Assembly (NCBI GenBank): GCA_030762895.1
Contig: CM061067.1
Coordinates: forward strand, 165,972,518-166,036,517
DNA length: 64,000 nt
Direction: 5' to 3'
From: Sophora flavescens
Lineage: Eukaryota; Streptophyta; Magnoliopsida; Fabales; Fabaceae
Each line of letters begins with the position of its first letter. Position 1 is the first letter of the stretch. The position numbers and the translations under genes were made by a program. Shown one piece after another: positions 13,809 through 25,814 of this stretch. The notes beneath the pieces are model-generated. The model saw nothing but the letters and a program-made list of their open reading frames with translations, did no database searches and was not told the origin of the DNA.

Positions 13809-14570
13809 TTACTACCCCACTTAAAAAAATTTCGTCCTCGAAATTTCGTGACTCAAAACTTGACAGAATTTCTTAATCCCAAAATTTTACTTTCACAAAA
13901 AAGTGTACAGAAGAACTTTGTCAATCTGAAAAGAATACAAGAATGTTCAATATGTAAAAAGATTCTTTAATAAGTTCGTGAGTGTAAAAATGCATAGCTA
14001 ATACATATTTACAACCAAGACTCTAATAAAGTTCCTCATTTCACGAGAACTCCCAGAGAATTAGGAACTCCCAAAACAAATAGCTCCTAACCTTAAGAGG
14101 ATTTATTCTTTGGATAAGGGATTTACAAAACGACAATTTAAAAATGACAACAGTCCAATAAAAATTCAGACTGAATCACTTTTACCAAGAGTAAAAGTGA
14201 CTAGACTAAGTCTCATGTAGAAACTTCTTTTCCAAAATCTATACTGATTACATCCAATCAAAAGAAAAAGAACTGGAATAAATTTCCTTCAAGAAACCTT
14301 TATTCTCATAAAGTCATAGATATTATACATTACCGACGTCAACTGAAAAGACTAACAACATAAAAGACTTTGAAGAGTCAAATACTAAAGGATACCTACA
14401 TATGATTCTACTTAGATCCCATTACAAACTTAACATGTACTAATCCTTACAGCACGCATCTTACATATAATATTCCTATGCATAACTACATCTTGGGTTC
14501 ATGATCCAGGTGCTGAAATTTCCAAAGAAATCTACAACTATCTTTTATAAAACCTCTAGGTTGTGAAGCT

Positions 14571-15805
14571 TCAACCTTGTTCATGGTGTAAACCTTCCGC
14601 CTTTATTGCCCGTTTCTCTTTTGCCACCTTTTTAGCAGCTCGCCCTTTCTTTCTATCTGTTTCAAATTTCTTTACATTACAAACTATTGCACTATGCCCT
14701 ATAATTCCACATTGATACATATAATCCCTTCAAATGGACAAGCATCTGCCAAATGGTCTGGCCTTCCACACTTTGGACATTGACGAACAGAGTCTCGGTT
14801 CTTATTACAATCCTTTGATAAGTGACCCACTCGATTACAATTGAAACATTTAAATCCTCTTGATGGGAAAGTCTTAACCCTATGGTTTAGGTCTCCACAC
14901 TTGTAACATCTTTTGACTTGGCCTTGGATTTGGTTCTTTTGGCCTCCACTTCCTGATGTGGAGTCATTTTGAGGTTGCTGATTCAGATCGTTTACTGGGG
15001 GTCGGAAATAAGGTTTCCTCTGGTTTTGCTTCTCCTTCTTATTATGCTTGCAGAATTGGAATCGAGATGGTCAGTCGGTAGTACCCCAATAGTCTTTACC
15101 TTTCCCTTTCTGCTCCACCTTCCGGAACTCTTCCACTAAAGCTTGAAAGTTGCAAATTTCCAGCGGTAGCACAAACTTTTTGATTTCGTATCGTAGGCCT
15201 CCTTCGAATCGCTTACATTCCCAACCTTCATCAGATTGAGTTTGAAAGAAACGGAAATACTAGACTAGAAATTCAAACTTTGCGGTATATTCATCCACAG
15301 ATAGTTCGTTTTGTTGCAATCGTAAGAACTCATGTCCCTTCTCAACTTTGGCGCTCTGAGGAAAAAACTTATCCAGGAAAACAGTGTGGAAAACACTCCA
15401 AGTATATTCCTTGTTAACCGCTTTCAGTATATGCCTAATATCCGCCCACTAGCATCCAGCATCTCCGAAAAGCAGATTAAGAGCATACAGAACCTTTGAT
15501 TCTTCAGGGATGTTGATAAGCTCGAAAATCTTTTCTAGTTCTTGTATCCACAAGTCAGCCTTCTCAGAATTGTGATCTCCATAAAATCGTTGAGGGTTCT
15601 GATTTCTGAAGTTTGCTAGATTTTTCGCCTCGACTGCCAGCTCAGCCCGAACCTGGTCCAGCCCATTCTAGGCAACTACGATAGCAGCAACACTAGTCAT
15701 AGCCTAAACGGCCTGGTTCATCTGTTCAATCTCATCCTTATTGCTGACATAATCATGATCACCATCACGATCATATCCACGTCCATATCCAAGTCCCGGT
15801 TCCAT
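14571..15805 (-). pseudogene. Degenerate gag gene of the retrotransposon, internal copy 1
   Basis: The minus-strand reading frame starts at 15805 (MEPGLGYGRGYDRDG). It continues through a retrotransposon gag capsid-like region (NPQRFYGDHNSEKADLW, then FPQSAKVEKGHEFL), then a basic segment and a chain of CCHC zinc knuckles, ending near KAEGLHHEQG. Knuckles read CYKCGDLNHRVKTF (last Cys lost), CFNCNRVGHLSKDC and CPKCGRPDHLADAC. A fourth is broken by a one-base deletion near 14715. In-frame stops occur in at least four places, for example TAG after EFLV (about 15262) and TGA after TTD (about 15080). It is decayed compared with copy 2. Confidence 0.8.
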
Positions 15806-16089
15806 AACTAACCTACACGACAAACTTAGTCAGTCCGCAACCAGAAACTGAAACGTATACCAATGTGTCTAAAACACATTACTTCTAAGAAGTAATTTGG
15901 TCAATATACCATCTATTGTTCATAAATTCTTACAAGGTCTCGACTATCTCAAAACCCATTGGGACACACCTACTTGTATACCGCCACACATTGTTTCGAC
16001 AAGGAAACAATTCAAGCAGGGTCTAACCAGAGATCACACAACAAAAACTTAACAGACCTATTCCCCAAGGTTCCTGAAAGACTCGATCA

Positions 16090-16101
16090 GCTCTGATACC
16101 A
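16090..16101 (-). other. Primer-binding site, initiator tRNA-Met type (copy 1)
   Basis: The minus strand reads TGGTATCAGAGC, starting three bases inside the LTR end at 16105. This is the usual primer site of many plant LTR retrotransposons and fixes the element's orientation. Confidence 0.85.
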
Positions 16102-16528
16102 CTCTGTAACACCCCTCCTTGGGCATTACATGGTAACACTTGCAGAAATAAATTAAAAGAAAATTTGCTGGTTGCTTTCGGAAAATGGATCTATTTTAAG
16201 TCAGAAAATCTGGGTATAAAACAATTTCTTCTGAATACTTCGAACATATATAACTTGCACATCACAATAGTACAAACCATTTTATTCACAACAAAATTTC
16301 AAACCATATAAACATTTTCAAAACACCTACACAGACTTTCTCAAAACATACCACCCAAAGAAAATCCTAAGTTGGTCGCTCTACAAAACACTCACTGATA
16401 AGACCTCGTGATTATCCCTATGATCACATATCTCTTTCCTCAATCCGAACTTAAGTTCCCAAGTGACTTAAGGAACACTTATGCAACATCTGCACTCGTG
16501 TACCAAGGTACAATTGCAAAGCTAGAAA

Positions 16529-16531
<3 letters not shown>

Positions 16532-16589
<58 letters not shown>
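16532..16589. repeat. (AT)29 microsatellite inside LTR copy 2
   Basis: A pure AT dinucleotide run of 58 bp. The orthologous site in LTR copy 3 has about 16 units and in copy 1 only four. Short open frames here that translate to alternating I/Y are artefacts. Confidence 0.95.
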
Positions 16590-16592
<3 letters not shown>

Positions 16593-17213
16593 AGGGTAAG
16601 TTCCAATATATGGATTTTAAAACGATAACCATATGCATGACACTCAAATATCATATAACATGTAAATTCAAAGATAAAAAATATATTTATCAAAGGATTT
16701 CATACCCGACAATTTTCGTTATTTTAAAAACCTTGACACTTCAATATTAATCATCTAACTTTTGTACTTAATTTTCGAAGCTTCAAATACCAAATAAATG
16801 AGCTGATCAGGCTCTCGTTGCTAAATAAGGCAGGTTTTAAATTAACCATATCACTGTCCAAAACGAGGCACGGTGGTTACTATTTTTAGTATATGGTTTC
16901 GTGGTCATTTGTCCATAAAGGCACAGTGATGCAAACTTCATGAATACTTGCCATCAAGAATTGAAGTCATATGCATAGGCACGTCTACCCCAAAAATGTA
17001 TATAAAACATTTTGTTCATGTCATTTTCTTTGTGTTCGTTCTTTCCTTGTCAAGGCTCAAAGGCTCACGACTAATCCAATGTTTAAACCTTTAAGTTTAT
17101 CAAACATTCCGATCAAACAGACTCCAAGTCAAAATGTACAAATCACGAAATCTAGATCGATGCACCAGATTTAGATTCATAGATTTTGGTGCACAAAAAT
17201 CAATAAAGATTTT

Positions 17214-18157
17214 TGATGAGGGAACCCCGACCGCGCAGCAAAGAGCAATTTAGTGTGAATTGATAGTCCTTTGGAACGGATGAGGTGGTTCGGTGTTTAG
17301 AAAAGGAAAAAGCCCAGGAACAGCCGGTGGAGCGGAGAAAAAGAGATGAAGGAAGATGAGCAAGGAGACACGGGAGGAGAGAAGAAAGAAGCAAAGCGAG
17401 CGCCGGAGGCACCCCGGACCCAGGAAAAGAACGACCCCGATGACCACACCGGATGAAAAGGAAGAAAGCGCCAGCAACCACACCCCCGGAGACGCGCGGA
17501 CCAAAAGAACCCCGACAGAAAAAGGCGACCAACCAAAACGCACTTGGAGGCGGCGGTGGTCGGAGAGGTTCACCCAAAAAGGGCGCCCTTGGATGGAGAG
17601 AAGAGAAACAATTTCTCATCCCCCTTCCTATTCCACAGAATAAACCCCATTGTGGGGAATACCCAACAATGATTGGTTTAAACAAGTTCATTTCGATGAG
17701 AGGATTCGAATCTTTCCTGGATACCCCATAGGAATGATGTTGCTTGATAGATGAGGAAGGTGGATAAGCATCCAATCATAGCCAAGGAACAACATAGTGT
17801 TCCAACTTATAACTACAACAAAACCCGTTATTCCAAAACATTAGGGTTTAATTTGGGGTTTTAGGCTCAACACCAAGACATTAGGTGAGAATTTAGAAAG
17901 GCGATTGGAAATAATAGACTGTGTTAAAACCATTCCAACTAAGGGAGATAGACTACCCCACAATCACCATTCCTTCATACCAATTTTGACAAAACCCAAA
18001 ACAAAAATATTTTATTTCATTTTCTCAATCCCCTATTTTAATTACTAATATTTTAATTTCATGTAATTACATCCAACCCTGATACATAACCTCTCACCAC
18101 TATTACTTATTCACATCACTTGCCTTTAATTATATCTCTAAAAATACACACGCATCA
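17214..18157. mobile_element. Solo-LTR-like insertion with TG...CA ends and 5-bp target duplication
   Basis: It is 944 bp, absent from LTR copies 1 and 3 at the same point. It begins TGATGAGGGAACC and ends ACACACGCATCA, so its ends TGATG/CATCA are inverted and follow the TG...CA rule. ATTTT stands on both sides (17209-17213 and 18158-18162), and the empty site in copy 1 has one ATTTT. The first half is strikingly GC-rich; its overlapping open frames on both strands (17200-17775) look like a composition effect. No second LTR or internal region was found, so a solo LTR or small non-autonomous element is the best reading. Confidence 0.75.
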
Positions 18158-20725
18158 ATTTTTATAGGACATCTAGTCCATAACTTCATGTTTAGGACCC
18201 CCAGTCCATACCACAGAACACTGGAACCGACGTCTCGGTAACTAGGTTCGTCTTTCATTTTAAAAATATTTTCGTTCTACGAAACACAAATCCAAAACAA
18301 AACTCCACAACTTATCGAAGTTGTATGAAATAATACCATTGTATAAAGTTACTTTACAGAAAATCCCTTTTACGTTAGAAATTCGTTTTATAAAATTATC
18401 AAAATCACTTAAAACTCATTTTCTTTCAAAACGCTGTATTTTGAACCTTAGTTCCATGAAAATATCGTTTTGAGACCAATTCTCTGTTTTAACTAATATT
18501 GTTGTTTTTAAGAATACTTTCCGTAAACATTGTCGGAATTGTCCGACGCTTGACGTTTTAAAAACGTTTTAAGTCCAAAATATGACTTTTCTAATAAAAT
18601 AATTTTTCCAACACCATATAAAAATTATTTTTGAAACTTATTTTTTAAAATAACCTTTTCTAATATTTAGAATTTTCTTAAGTAAAACTTAGCAGTACTA
18701 AAATATTTTCACTGTTACGTCCTCACCGTGACTCATAAAATACTCTTTCGCCGTTAAATCATTAAAATAATCACATTTTTCACTGTTATCCATTGATAAC
18801 CAATCAAATAATTAAGTAATATTATATTACTAATTTTCCATCAAGTAAAACTCATTATTCCATAAAAAGCTTTTTAATGCTTTTATCCTCGTAATTAATT
18901 GAGCACTGACAACTGTCAGGCTTTTCAGTCCACAATCAACGTCAATAACAATTCCATACCAATAATTTAGCAATTAGCACAGTTAATGACATGCAATAAA
19001 ATATAATAATAATTAAATGCAGATAATTTAAAAACAGATAAATCTAACTACGTAAAATAACAAATGCACCCAAATAAATCATACAGACCACAAACAAATT
19101 ACATACAGCTATCGGAAAAATCCCTTAGGTACCCCTTACCTCTTGAAGATTTTTCTCTCCGAATTAAAATTCCGTCAAACGTCCTATCTCCACGAAACAC
19201 GTACACGATTCACACGACAATTTATCCTTCAACAAACCACAACAAATAATACAAAGATTGAAATAAAATACTCCAACCTTTCAAGAACCTTAATTCGGTC
19301 ATGACACAAAATATAGGCTAGAGGTCTCAAAATTTCACATACTCTTAGATCCATGACCTTAGAGTAGTGTAGAGTTAAGATAAATTATCATAAGTTGAAA
19401 AATGAAACAAAATCTTTCAACTCTTCTAGAACATAATTTCGGCCATGAACAAAACAATAGGTTAGGAATTTTAGTTTGTTTCAATCATCATGGATTCAAT
19501 ACATACATGAATAAAAGGATTGAATCAAGCAAGACTTGTAAAAAAAATGAACAAAGTTCCTTCCCCACAACAAAATAGTGTTCGACCTTATCAAGATAAG
19601 TTGGCAAGAAATTTTTGTTTGATGCATATTCTTGGATCTTAAATATAGAGGTGATACTAAGATCATAGAAATTGGAATCACTTTAAAAGGATTTTTCTAT
19701 GATTTTCTAGGAATTTTCAAAGTTCTAGATCTAAGAATTGAAAAATATGATCATTATCTTGAAACATAAAAATGAATGAAGAACATGATATTGATTGAGT
19801 GAGAGAGTATGGTATACCTCTTAGAAGTTGAAAATGAGCAAGAAATCAAGTGGATGCTTCACAAAAAAGAAAATGGCTATGGAAAACTTAGAGTTTTGAG
19901 AAAAATGGAGAAAGCTTCATGGAGAAGATGAAGTCTTGCTTTTATAGAAATGGAATGGGCTCACAAAGGAGGGTTTGGGCTGTGGGAATCAAGGGGTATA
20001 AGGGTCCAAAGCATAAATTTTTAGGGACAAAGTTGTAATCTTACACAATGGCAATTTTGTGATATAAAGACAACTTAACGACGAAATGGTAATTTCCCAT
20101 AAAAACCATCATGACAGACATGTGGTTAGTATTGGTTGGAGGTGTGGCTGATTTGTGTCCACAAATTTTTGGGACAAACTTGACATTTCAATGAAAGTTC
20201 AAGGGTAAAATAGTCAAAGGGTAAAATGCTCTTTACAATATTTTGAAGAAATATCTAGATATTTGCTAAATGTAATCATGACATTGGTGAGTCATCCATA
20301 TGACTCACCACCCTAGGTGGCAAGATATCTCAGCATCCGATGTTGGGTTTTGTCTCTGCATGTCCGTTCTCGACTCCGTCGATTACCCGATTTAGGGTTT
20401 TACGCCCGAATCACGTATAATAACCTATTTATTTTGAAAATTTTCAAAATAACCTATATCGTCGTAAATGAGATATAAAATCTATTCATTTCGTTCTCGG
20501 GTCAAAATTAGGTTTCCTTATCAGTAAAATCTTACCGTCAGTGAAAACGTAGACCGGGTTTTGTCTAAATTTTCAACAAAAAATGTAACCGTATACTTAT
20601 AAAAATAAGTATAATATGAATATGACTCTGATTTTCTCAAAATCATTTTCTAAGTTTTAGATAAAAATATAATTGTTTATTTATACTTATATCGATTTTA
20701 GAAAGCAGAAAAATCGGGGTGTTAC

Positions 20726-22751
20726 ATTACTACCCCACTTAAAAAAATTTCGTCATCAAAATTTCGTGACTCAAAACTAGACAGAATTTCTTAATCACAA
20801 AGTTTTACTTTCACAAGAAAGTGTACAGAAGAACTTTGTCATACTGAAAAGAATACAGGAATGTTCAATATGTAAAAAGATTCTTTCATATGTTCGCGAG
20901 TGTAAAAATGTATAGCTAATACATATTTACAACCTTGACTCTAATAAAGTTCCTCCTTTCACGAGAACTCCTAGAAAATTAGAAACTCACAAAACGAATA
21001 GCTCCTAACCTTAAGAGGATTTATTCTTTGGATAAGGGATTTACAAAACGACAATTTTAAAATGACAACAGTCCGATAAAAACTCAGACTGAATCACTTT
21101 TACCAAAATTAAATGTGACTAGACTAAGTCCCATCTAGAAACTTCTTTTCCAAAATCTAGACTGATTACATTCAATCAAAAGAAAAAGAACTGGAATAAA
21201 TTTTCTTCAAGAAACCTTTATTCTCATAAAGTCATAAATATTATACATTTCCGACGTCAACAGAAAGACTAACAACATAAAAGACTTTGAAGAGTCAAAT
21301 ACTCAAGGATACCTACATATGATTCTACTTAGATCCCATTACAAACATAACATGTACTAATCCTTATAGCACGCATCTTACATATAATATTCCTATGCAT
21401 AACTACATCTTGGGTTCATGATCCAGTTGCTGAAATTTCCAATGAAATCTACAACTATCTTTTATAAAACCTCTAGGTTGTGAAGCTTAACCTTGTTCCC
21501 GGTGTAAACCTTCCGCCTTTGTTGCCCGTTTTGATTTTGCCACCTTTTTAGCAGCTTGCACTTTGTTTCTATATGCTTCAAATTTCTTTACATTACAAAC
21601 TCTTGCACTATGCCCTATAATTCCACATTGATAACATAGAATCCATTCAAATGGACAAGCATCTGCCAAATGGTTTGGCCTTCCACACTTTGGACATTGA
21701 CAAATAGTCTCGGTTCTTATTACAATCGTTTGATAAGTGACTCACTCGATTACAATTGAAACATTTAAATCCTCTTGATGGGCAATTCTTAACCCTATGG
21801 TTTAGGTCTCCACACTTGTAACATCTTTTGACTTGGCCTTGGATTTGAGTCTTTTGGCATGCACTTCCTGATGCAGAGTCATTATGAGGTTGCTGATTCA
21901 GATCATTTCCTGAGGTCAGAAATAAGGTTTCCTCTGGTTTTGATTCTCCTTCTTATTCTGCTTACGAAATTGGAATCGATATGGTCCGCCGGTAGTAACC
22001 CAATAGTCTTTACCTTTCCCTTTCTGCTCCACCTTCAAGCACTCTTCCACTAAAGCTTGAAAGCTGCAAATTTCCAGAGGTAGCACAGACTTTTTGATTT
22101 CGTATTGTAGGCCTCCTTCGAATCGCTTACATTCCCAACCTTCATCAGATTGAGTTTGAAAGAAACGGAAATACTTGACTAGAAACTCAAACTTTGCGGT
22201 ATATTCATCCATAGATAGTTCATTCTATTGTAATCGAAAGAACTCGCGTCCCTTCTCAACTCTGGCGCTTTGAGGAAAAAACTTATCCAGGAAAACAGTG
22301 CGGAAAACACTCCAAATATATTCCTGGTTAACCGCTTTTAGTATGTGTCTAATATCCGCCCACCAGCATCCTGCATCTCCGAAAAGCAGAGAAAGAGCAT
22401 ATGGAACCTTTGATTCTTCAGGGTTGTTGATAAGCTCGAAAATCTTTTCCAGTTCTTATATCCACAAGTCAGTCTTCTCAGAGTTGTCATCTCCATAAAA
22501 TCGTTGAGGGTTCTGATTTCTGAAGTTTGCTAGATTTTTTGCCTCGACTGCCAGCTCAGTACGAACCTGGTCTAGCTCATCTGGGCAACTACGATATGAA
22601 CAACACTAGTCATAACCCGAACGGCCTGGTTCATCTGTTCAATCACATACTTATTGCTGACATAATCATGATCACCATCACGATCATATCCACGTCCATA
22701 TCCAATTCCTGGTTCCATAACTGACCTACAAGACAAACTTAGTCAGTTCAC
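20726..22751 (-). mobile_element. Internal region copy 2 of the gag-only retrotransposon (left part, split by insertion)
   Basis: It is homologous to 13809-15830. It is interrupted at 22751 by the Athila-like element and resumes at 41556, where it carries the primer-binding site and LTR copy 3. Restored length is close to copy 1 (about 2.29 kb). Confidence 0.8.
21487..22718 (-). pseudogene. Degenerate gag gene of the retrotransposon, internal copy 2
   Basis: Same architecture as copy 1, with start at 22718. The best preserved blocks are the capsid C-terminal part (21916-22212, beginning DEYTAKFEFLVKYF) and the last zinc knuckle (21487-21669, CYQCGIIGHSARVC). The four knuckle signatures CYKCGDLNHRVKNC, CFNCNRVGHLSKDC, CPKCGRPDHLADAC and CYQCGIIGHSARVC can all be read here. 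A two-base deletion near 21705 shifts the frame between knuckles two and three, and another indel near 22580 breaks the N-terminal part. Gag would have packaged element RNA; this copy cannot give a full protein. Confidence 0.8.
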
Positions 22752-24674
22752 TGATAAGCATCTGGCTTATCTAGTTTTATAACTAGTAAGGCCATGGTTT
22801 TTGTGCTAAATGTTCGAGTTTAATCTCGTTTTCGCCCAAATTTGGATTTAATTGTCATCAAGCAACATTTTGAGTCTTTTAAGTAGTTTTTAGTATTTTT
22901 TGCTATTTTTGAGTCAAATAAAGCATTTAATGTTATTTTATATTTTCAGGTTAAAAGTGAAGCTCAAGAGAACTTGGAGAATTGAAGAAAATAAACTAAA
23001 AGAAGAATTTCATGGTCTTGCCCTGCGAGCCAGAGCTGTTGCTGAGCAAGGAATTGGAACCTTTCAGTCTCGCCCCGCGAGACGATGCTCGCCCCGCGAG
23101 CCAGACACAGGAAATCTGATAGCACTCAGTCTCGCCCCCCGAGACAGTCTTCGCCCCGCGAATATTCAAAATTGCATGCAGGACCCACGTGATCGATTGA
23201 ACTGAAAAAAATTTGAAGTCCAAGTAATCCAACTTGATTCACGTGAAATAAATAGTGCAAGGGCCTAATTAATGGATTTGAAGATTGGATATTAATGGCT
23301 CATCATAAAAATGGAAGATGGAGATATTGATTTGATAATTAATTCAGAGGATTTGAAGCCATTCAAGAATATCAATCGTCATAGAAATGGTGGGACCAAC
23401 AGAAGAATGGAATGATATGAATTGATATTATAAAACGGTGGCCAAGAAAAACAATTGAAGACATATATTTTACAATTAAATACAATTCAATTGTAATTAT
23501 TGGAAGCAACAACGTGAAGTAAGGTCAAGGGCCCACATGTTTATGAATCCAAATCAATTTGGATAGTAAATGCATTATCATAAAAGATTTGGCTTTTGGC
23601 AAATTGATAGGCAACGTGAAGATAGATGCTAACTCAATTGCCTTGGTCATCATATTAAAACCATGGTCAAAGTGAATCAATAAATTGAAAAGTTGCCTTG
23701 GGCCCGCGTCATAAATTTCAAGCCTAAGTGAATGAGGAGATTTATAACTTGCTTGCAATATTATATAGAAGGCAGCGTCCCAAAGAGAAAGGAGGGTTGC
23801 GTACAGTAACACAGCGCAGTTCCGACCGAAGAGGAACACAACACCGCAGGAGCAACACACTGACGGAGTTTTTCATAGTTATTTTTGTTCTTGTTCTTTC
23901 TTTTCTTATGAGTAGTAGTTAAATCTCCTTTTCTAGAATGATGGTGTAACTATGCCATGATGGTTTTGTGCTTTTATTTTAGTTTTCTTGATTTCTTCTT
24001 CTCATTCTTTTGTGTTTTATTCTGTGTTCTTAATGTTTCTAATTGCTTGATCACCAATTAGATGATAGGCTAATCATAATGAGATTGAGAGGAGATTTAT
24101 GTGTCAAGGATATTGAGATAAAACCATAGGGTTAATACGGATAGAGATATACCGTAGGAGCTTTATGCAACTTCAATAGAGAATCATAGAACTTAATGAA
24201 TTTCTTGATAAATAATCATCATAGTGATATAGTTGATTATGGATTAAGCGATGTGTTCTAGCGTACTCGGGAAAAACACTAGAATAAATTAAGATTCTTG
24301 GTTGACATTAGAAGTTGATTAGAAATTAGGAAGAATTGATATAATTGAATCAAACCAATTGTGATAAATATTTCTTGTCTATGATGGATGCGTATTCATA
24401 ACGTAGGTGAAATTGGATCCCTAGGATTTTCTTTAATTGTTTGTTCCTTGTTTAGTTTTGATTTTTAGTTAATTAATTCAAAAAACCAAAAAATATCTAT
24501 TTTAGTTTCTTTTCATAATTTTTATCTTAATTAAAATTCTCAATTTATTTTGGTCTAAATAATTGTTAAATTTGTGAAGTGGTACTTGGTCACCAAATCC
24601 CTGAATTCGATACTCGGTTTCTCACCGTTTTATTATTACTTGCTTCGATCCGGTATACTTGTCGGAGCCCGTCA
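22752..24674 (+). repeat. Left LTR of the Athila-like element
   Basis: It is 1,923 bp and uninterrupted. Around 23020-23165 it holds a cluster of GC-rich palindromic motifs, CTCGCCCCGCGAG and variants, which stand out in an otherwise AT-rich repeat. The same block is present in shortened, mutated form in the right LTR at 27390-27525. Confidence 0.85.
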
Positions 24675-24680
24675 AGTTTT

Positions 24681-24698
24681 TGGTGCCATTGTCGGGGA
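24681..24698 (+). other. Primer-binding site, tRNA-Asp type
   Basis: TGGTGCCATTGTCGGGGA, six bases inside the left LTR end. The three differences from the canonical Athila-type site are all C-to-T or G-to-A changes, which suggests decay at methylated cytosines. Confidence 0.75.
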
Positions 24699-24787
24699 TT
24701 GGTTTTGCAAATATCATTAATAACAAAGAAGACAACTACTTTAGACATTTTATCTTATTTTATTTTGTATATATTTGATCTTTTCTT

Positions 24788-25814
24788 TTGAACTTTATTT
24801 ATGCTAGGTGGATGCAATACATGGACAAATATTATTATCCAACCTTGGATGGAATTACAAGTTATTATTTTGGTCCTATCTTGGTCATGGGAGACTACTT
24901 TCTTTGGGGAGAAAATTTCCCTCATGTACAGGCTTACAGTTTAATAATGAAGCATGAGGAAGAATGGGGATTGGATGAGCCAAATCCTTTGAAAGTTGCT
25001 CTGGAGAAATATGCACAAGAGCTATCCAACTCTGCTGTCAAAACAAGAGCCAATTATGTTGTTTGCAAGATATGATGCAAAATTTCAAGGAGCGGGTTAG
25101 GGAAATTTGCAACCAGTTAACACAAGCACCATATGAAGCACAATTGGAGAAAAACATGGTTGCAAGGATGGACCTATATGAAGATGAAGAAGTGGTAGTG
25201 GAAGATGAGGAAATATCTGCAATTGTTCCTTTCCAAAGGACAAATGAGAAGAGTCATGTGGAAAATACTTCTCTCACTATTCCTATTGAGGAGCCTAGAA
25301 ATTCTGAGTTGGATAAGTACGTTGGTTTGCATGCATGTGTAGATGTTACAAAGTTGGTGCATTCTATTTGTCTACCATATTTTGTGAAAATACCAACTTT
25401 GGAGTTCGAGTCATTGCCTAAGTATTTGGAGTTTGCATCAATAGCGACAAAGGATTTGAAGTTGTCTAAAAAATTGAGCTTTTCGAGTTTCATGAAGAAT
25501 TTATGCATAAAAAGGCATTACTTAGAGTCAATGATTTACCATTTGACCCGGGAGGATATGAGCTCATTATAGCACTTAAAGAAGTCAATGGAATCTCCTC
25601 AGACTTGCTTATTCCATCTTCACTCCACAAGTCATGGGATCCAGGAGGAAGGACTTATTTCTTAGGCATCTCTTGGCCGTTGTATCACAGGCAATGGGTT
25701 CCTGGTGGAAGCGTCTTCATGAGTTTTTCTAAACCCTTCTCCTATAATTTTTTTTTTCTTTTCTTTGCTTTGAGTCATATGTGTTTGGAGTATTGTGTCG
25801 GTGAGCTTAAATGA
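24788..25814 (+). pseudogene. Remnant coding region of the Athila-like element
   Basis: Open blocks at 24788-25075, 25063-25572 and 25503-25814 lie in different frames and follow one another. The first contains a charged stretch (IMKHEEEWGLDEPNPLKV). The second is acidic (YEDEEVVVEDEEISAIVPF) and ends with KIPTLEFESLPKYLEF, which resembles the short linker before reverse transcriptase in Athila-type polyproteins (PTLELKPLP-like). The third repeats DPGG/VPGG motifs. I infer a gag-linker remnant whose enzymatic part was deleted; the assignment by resemblance is weak. The DNA after it contains the phrase AAGTTTGGGGG, common in the non-coding 3' part of such elements, and a tandem duplication near 26474-26518. 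Confidence 0.5.

Larger units (their letters stand above)
13809..16104 (-). mobile_element. Internal region copy 1 of the gag-only retrotransposon
   Basis: It is 2,296 bp between LTR copies 1 and 2. From its minus-strand 5' end it holds the primer-binding site, a short leader, the gag pseudogene and about 760 bp of non-coding DNA before the polypurine tract. No reverse transcriptase, RNase H, integrase or protease motif was found in any frame. Confidence 0.8.
16105..20725 (-). repeat. LTR copy 2 (middle LTR, shared by both units)
   Basis: It is 4,621 bp including a 944-bp inserted element at 17214-18157. Without it the length is about 3.68 kb, close to copy 1. It lacks about 145 bp present in copy 1 (12185-12330). 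It serves as 5' LTR of the left unit (primer site at 16090) and 3' LTR of the right unit (polypurine side at 20726). Confidence 0.85.

Noticed and set aside
16408..16693. Frames with long alternating Ile/Tyr runs as membrane peptides
   Set aside because: They translate an AT dinucleotide microsatellite inside an LTR.
17200..17775. Overlapping long open frames on both strands (up to 191 codons)
   Set aside because: They lie in the GC-rich part of the solo-LTR-like insert, where stop codons are rare by composition; low-complexity, no domain, several frames open at once.
23020..23165. CRISPR-like or satellite array of the GC-rich palindromes
   Set aside because: The units are irregularly spaced, few, and lie inside a plant LTR; there is no array structure or cas gene.
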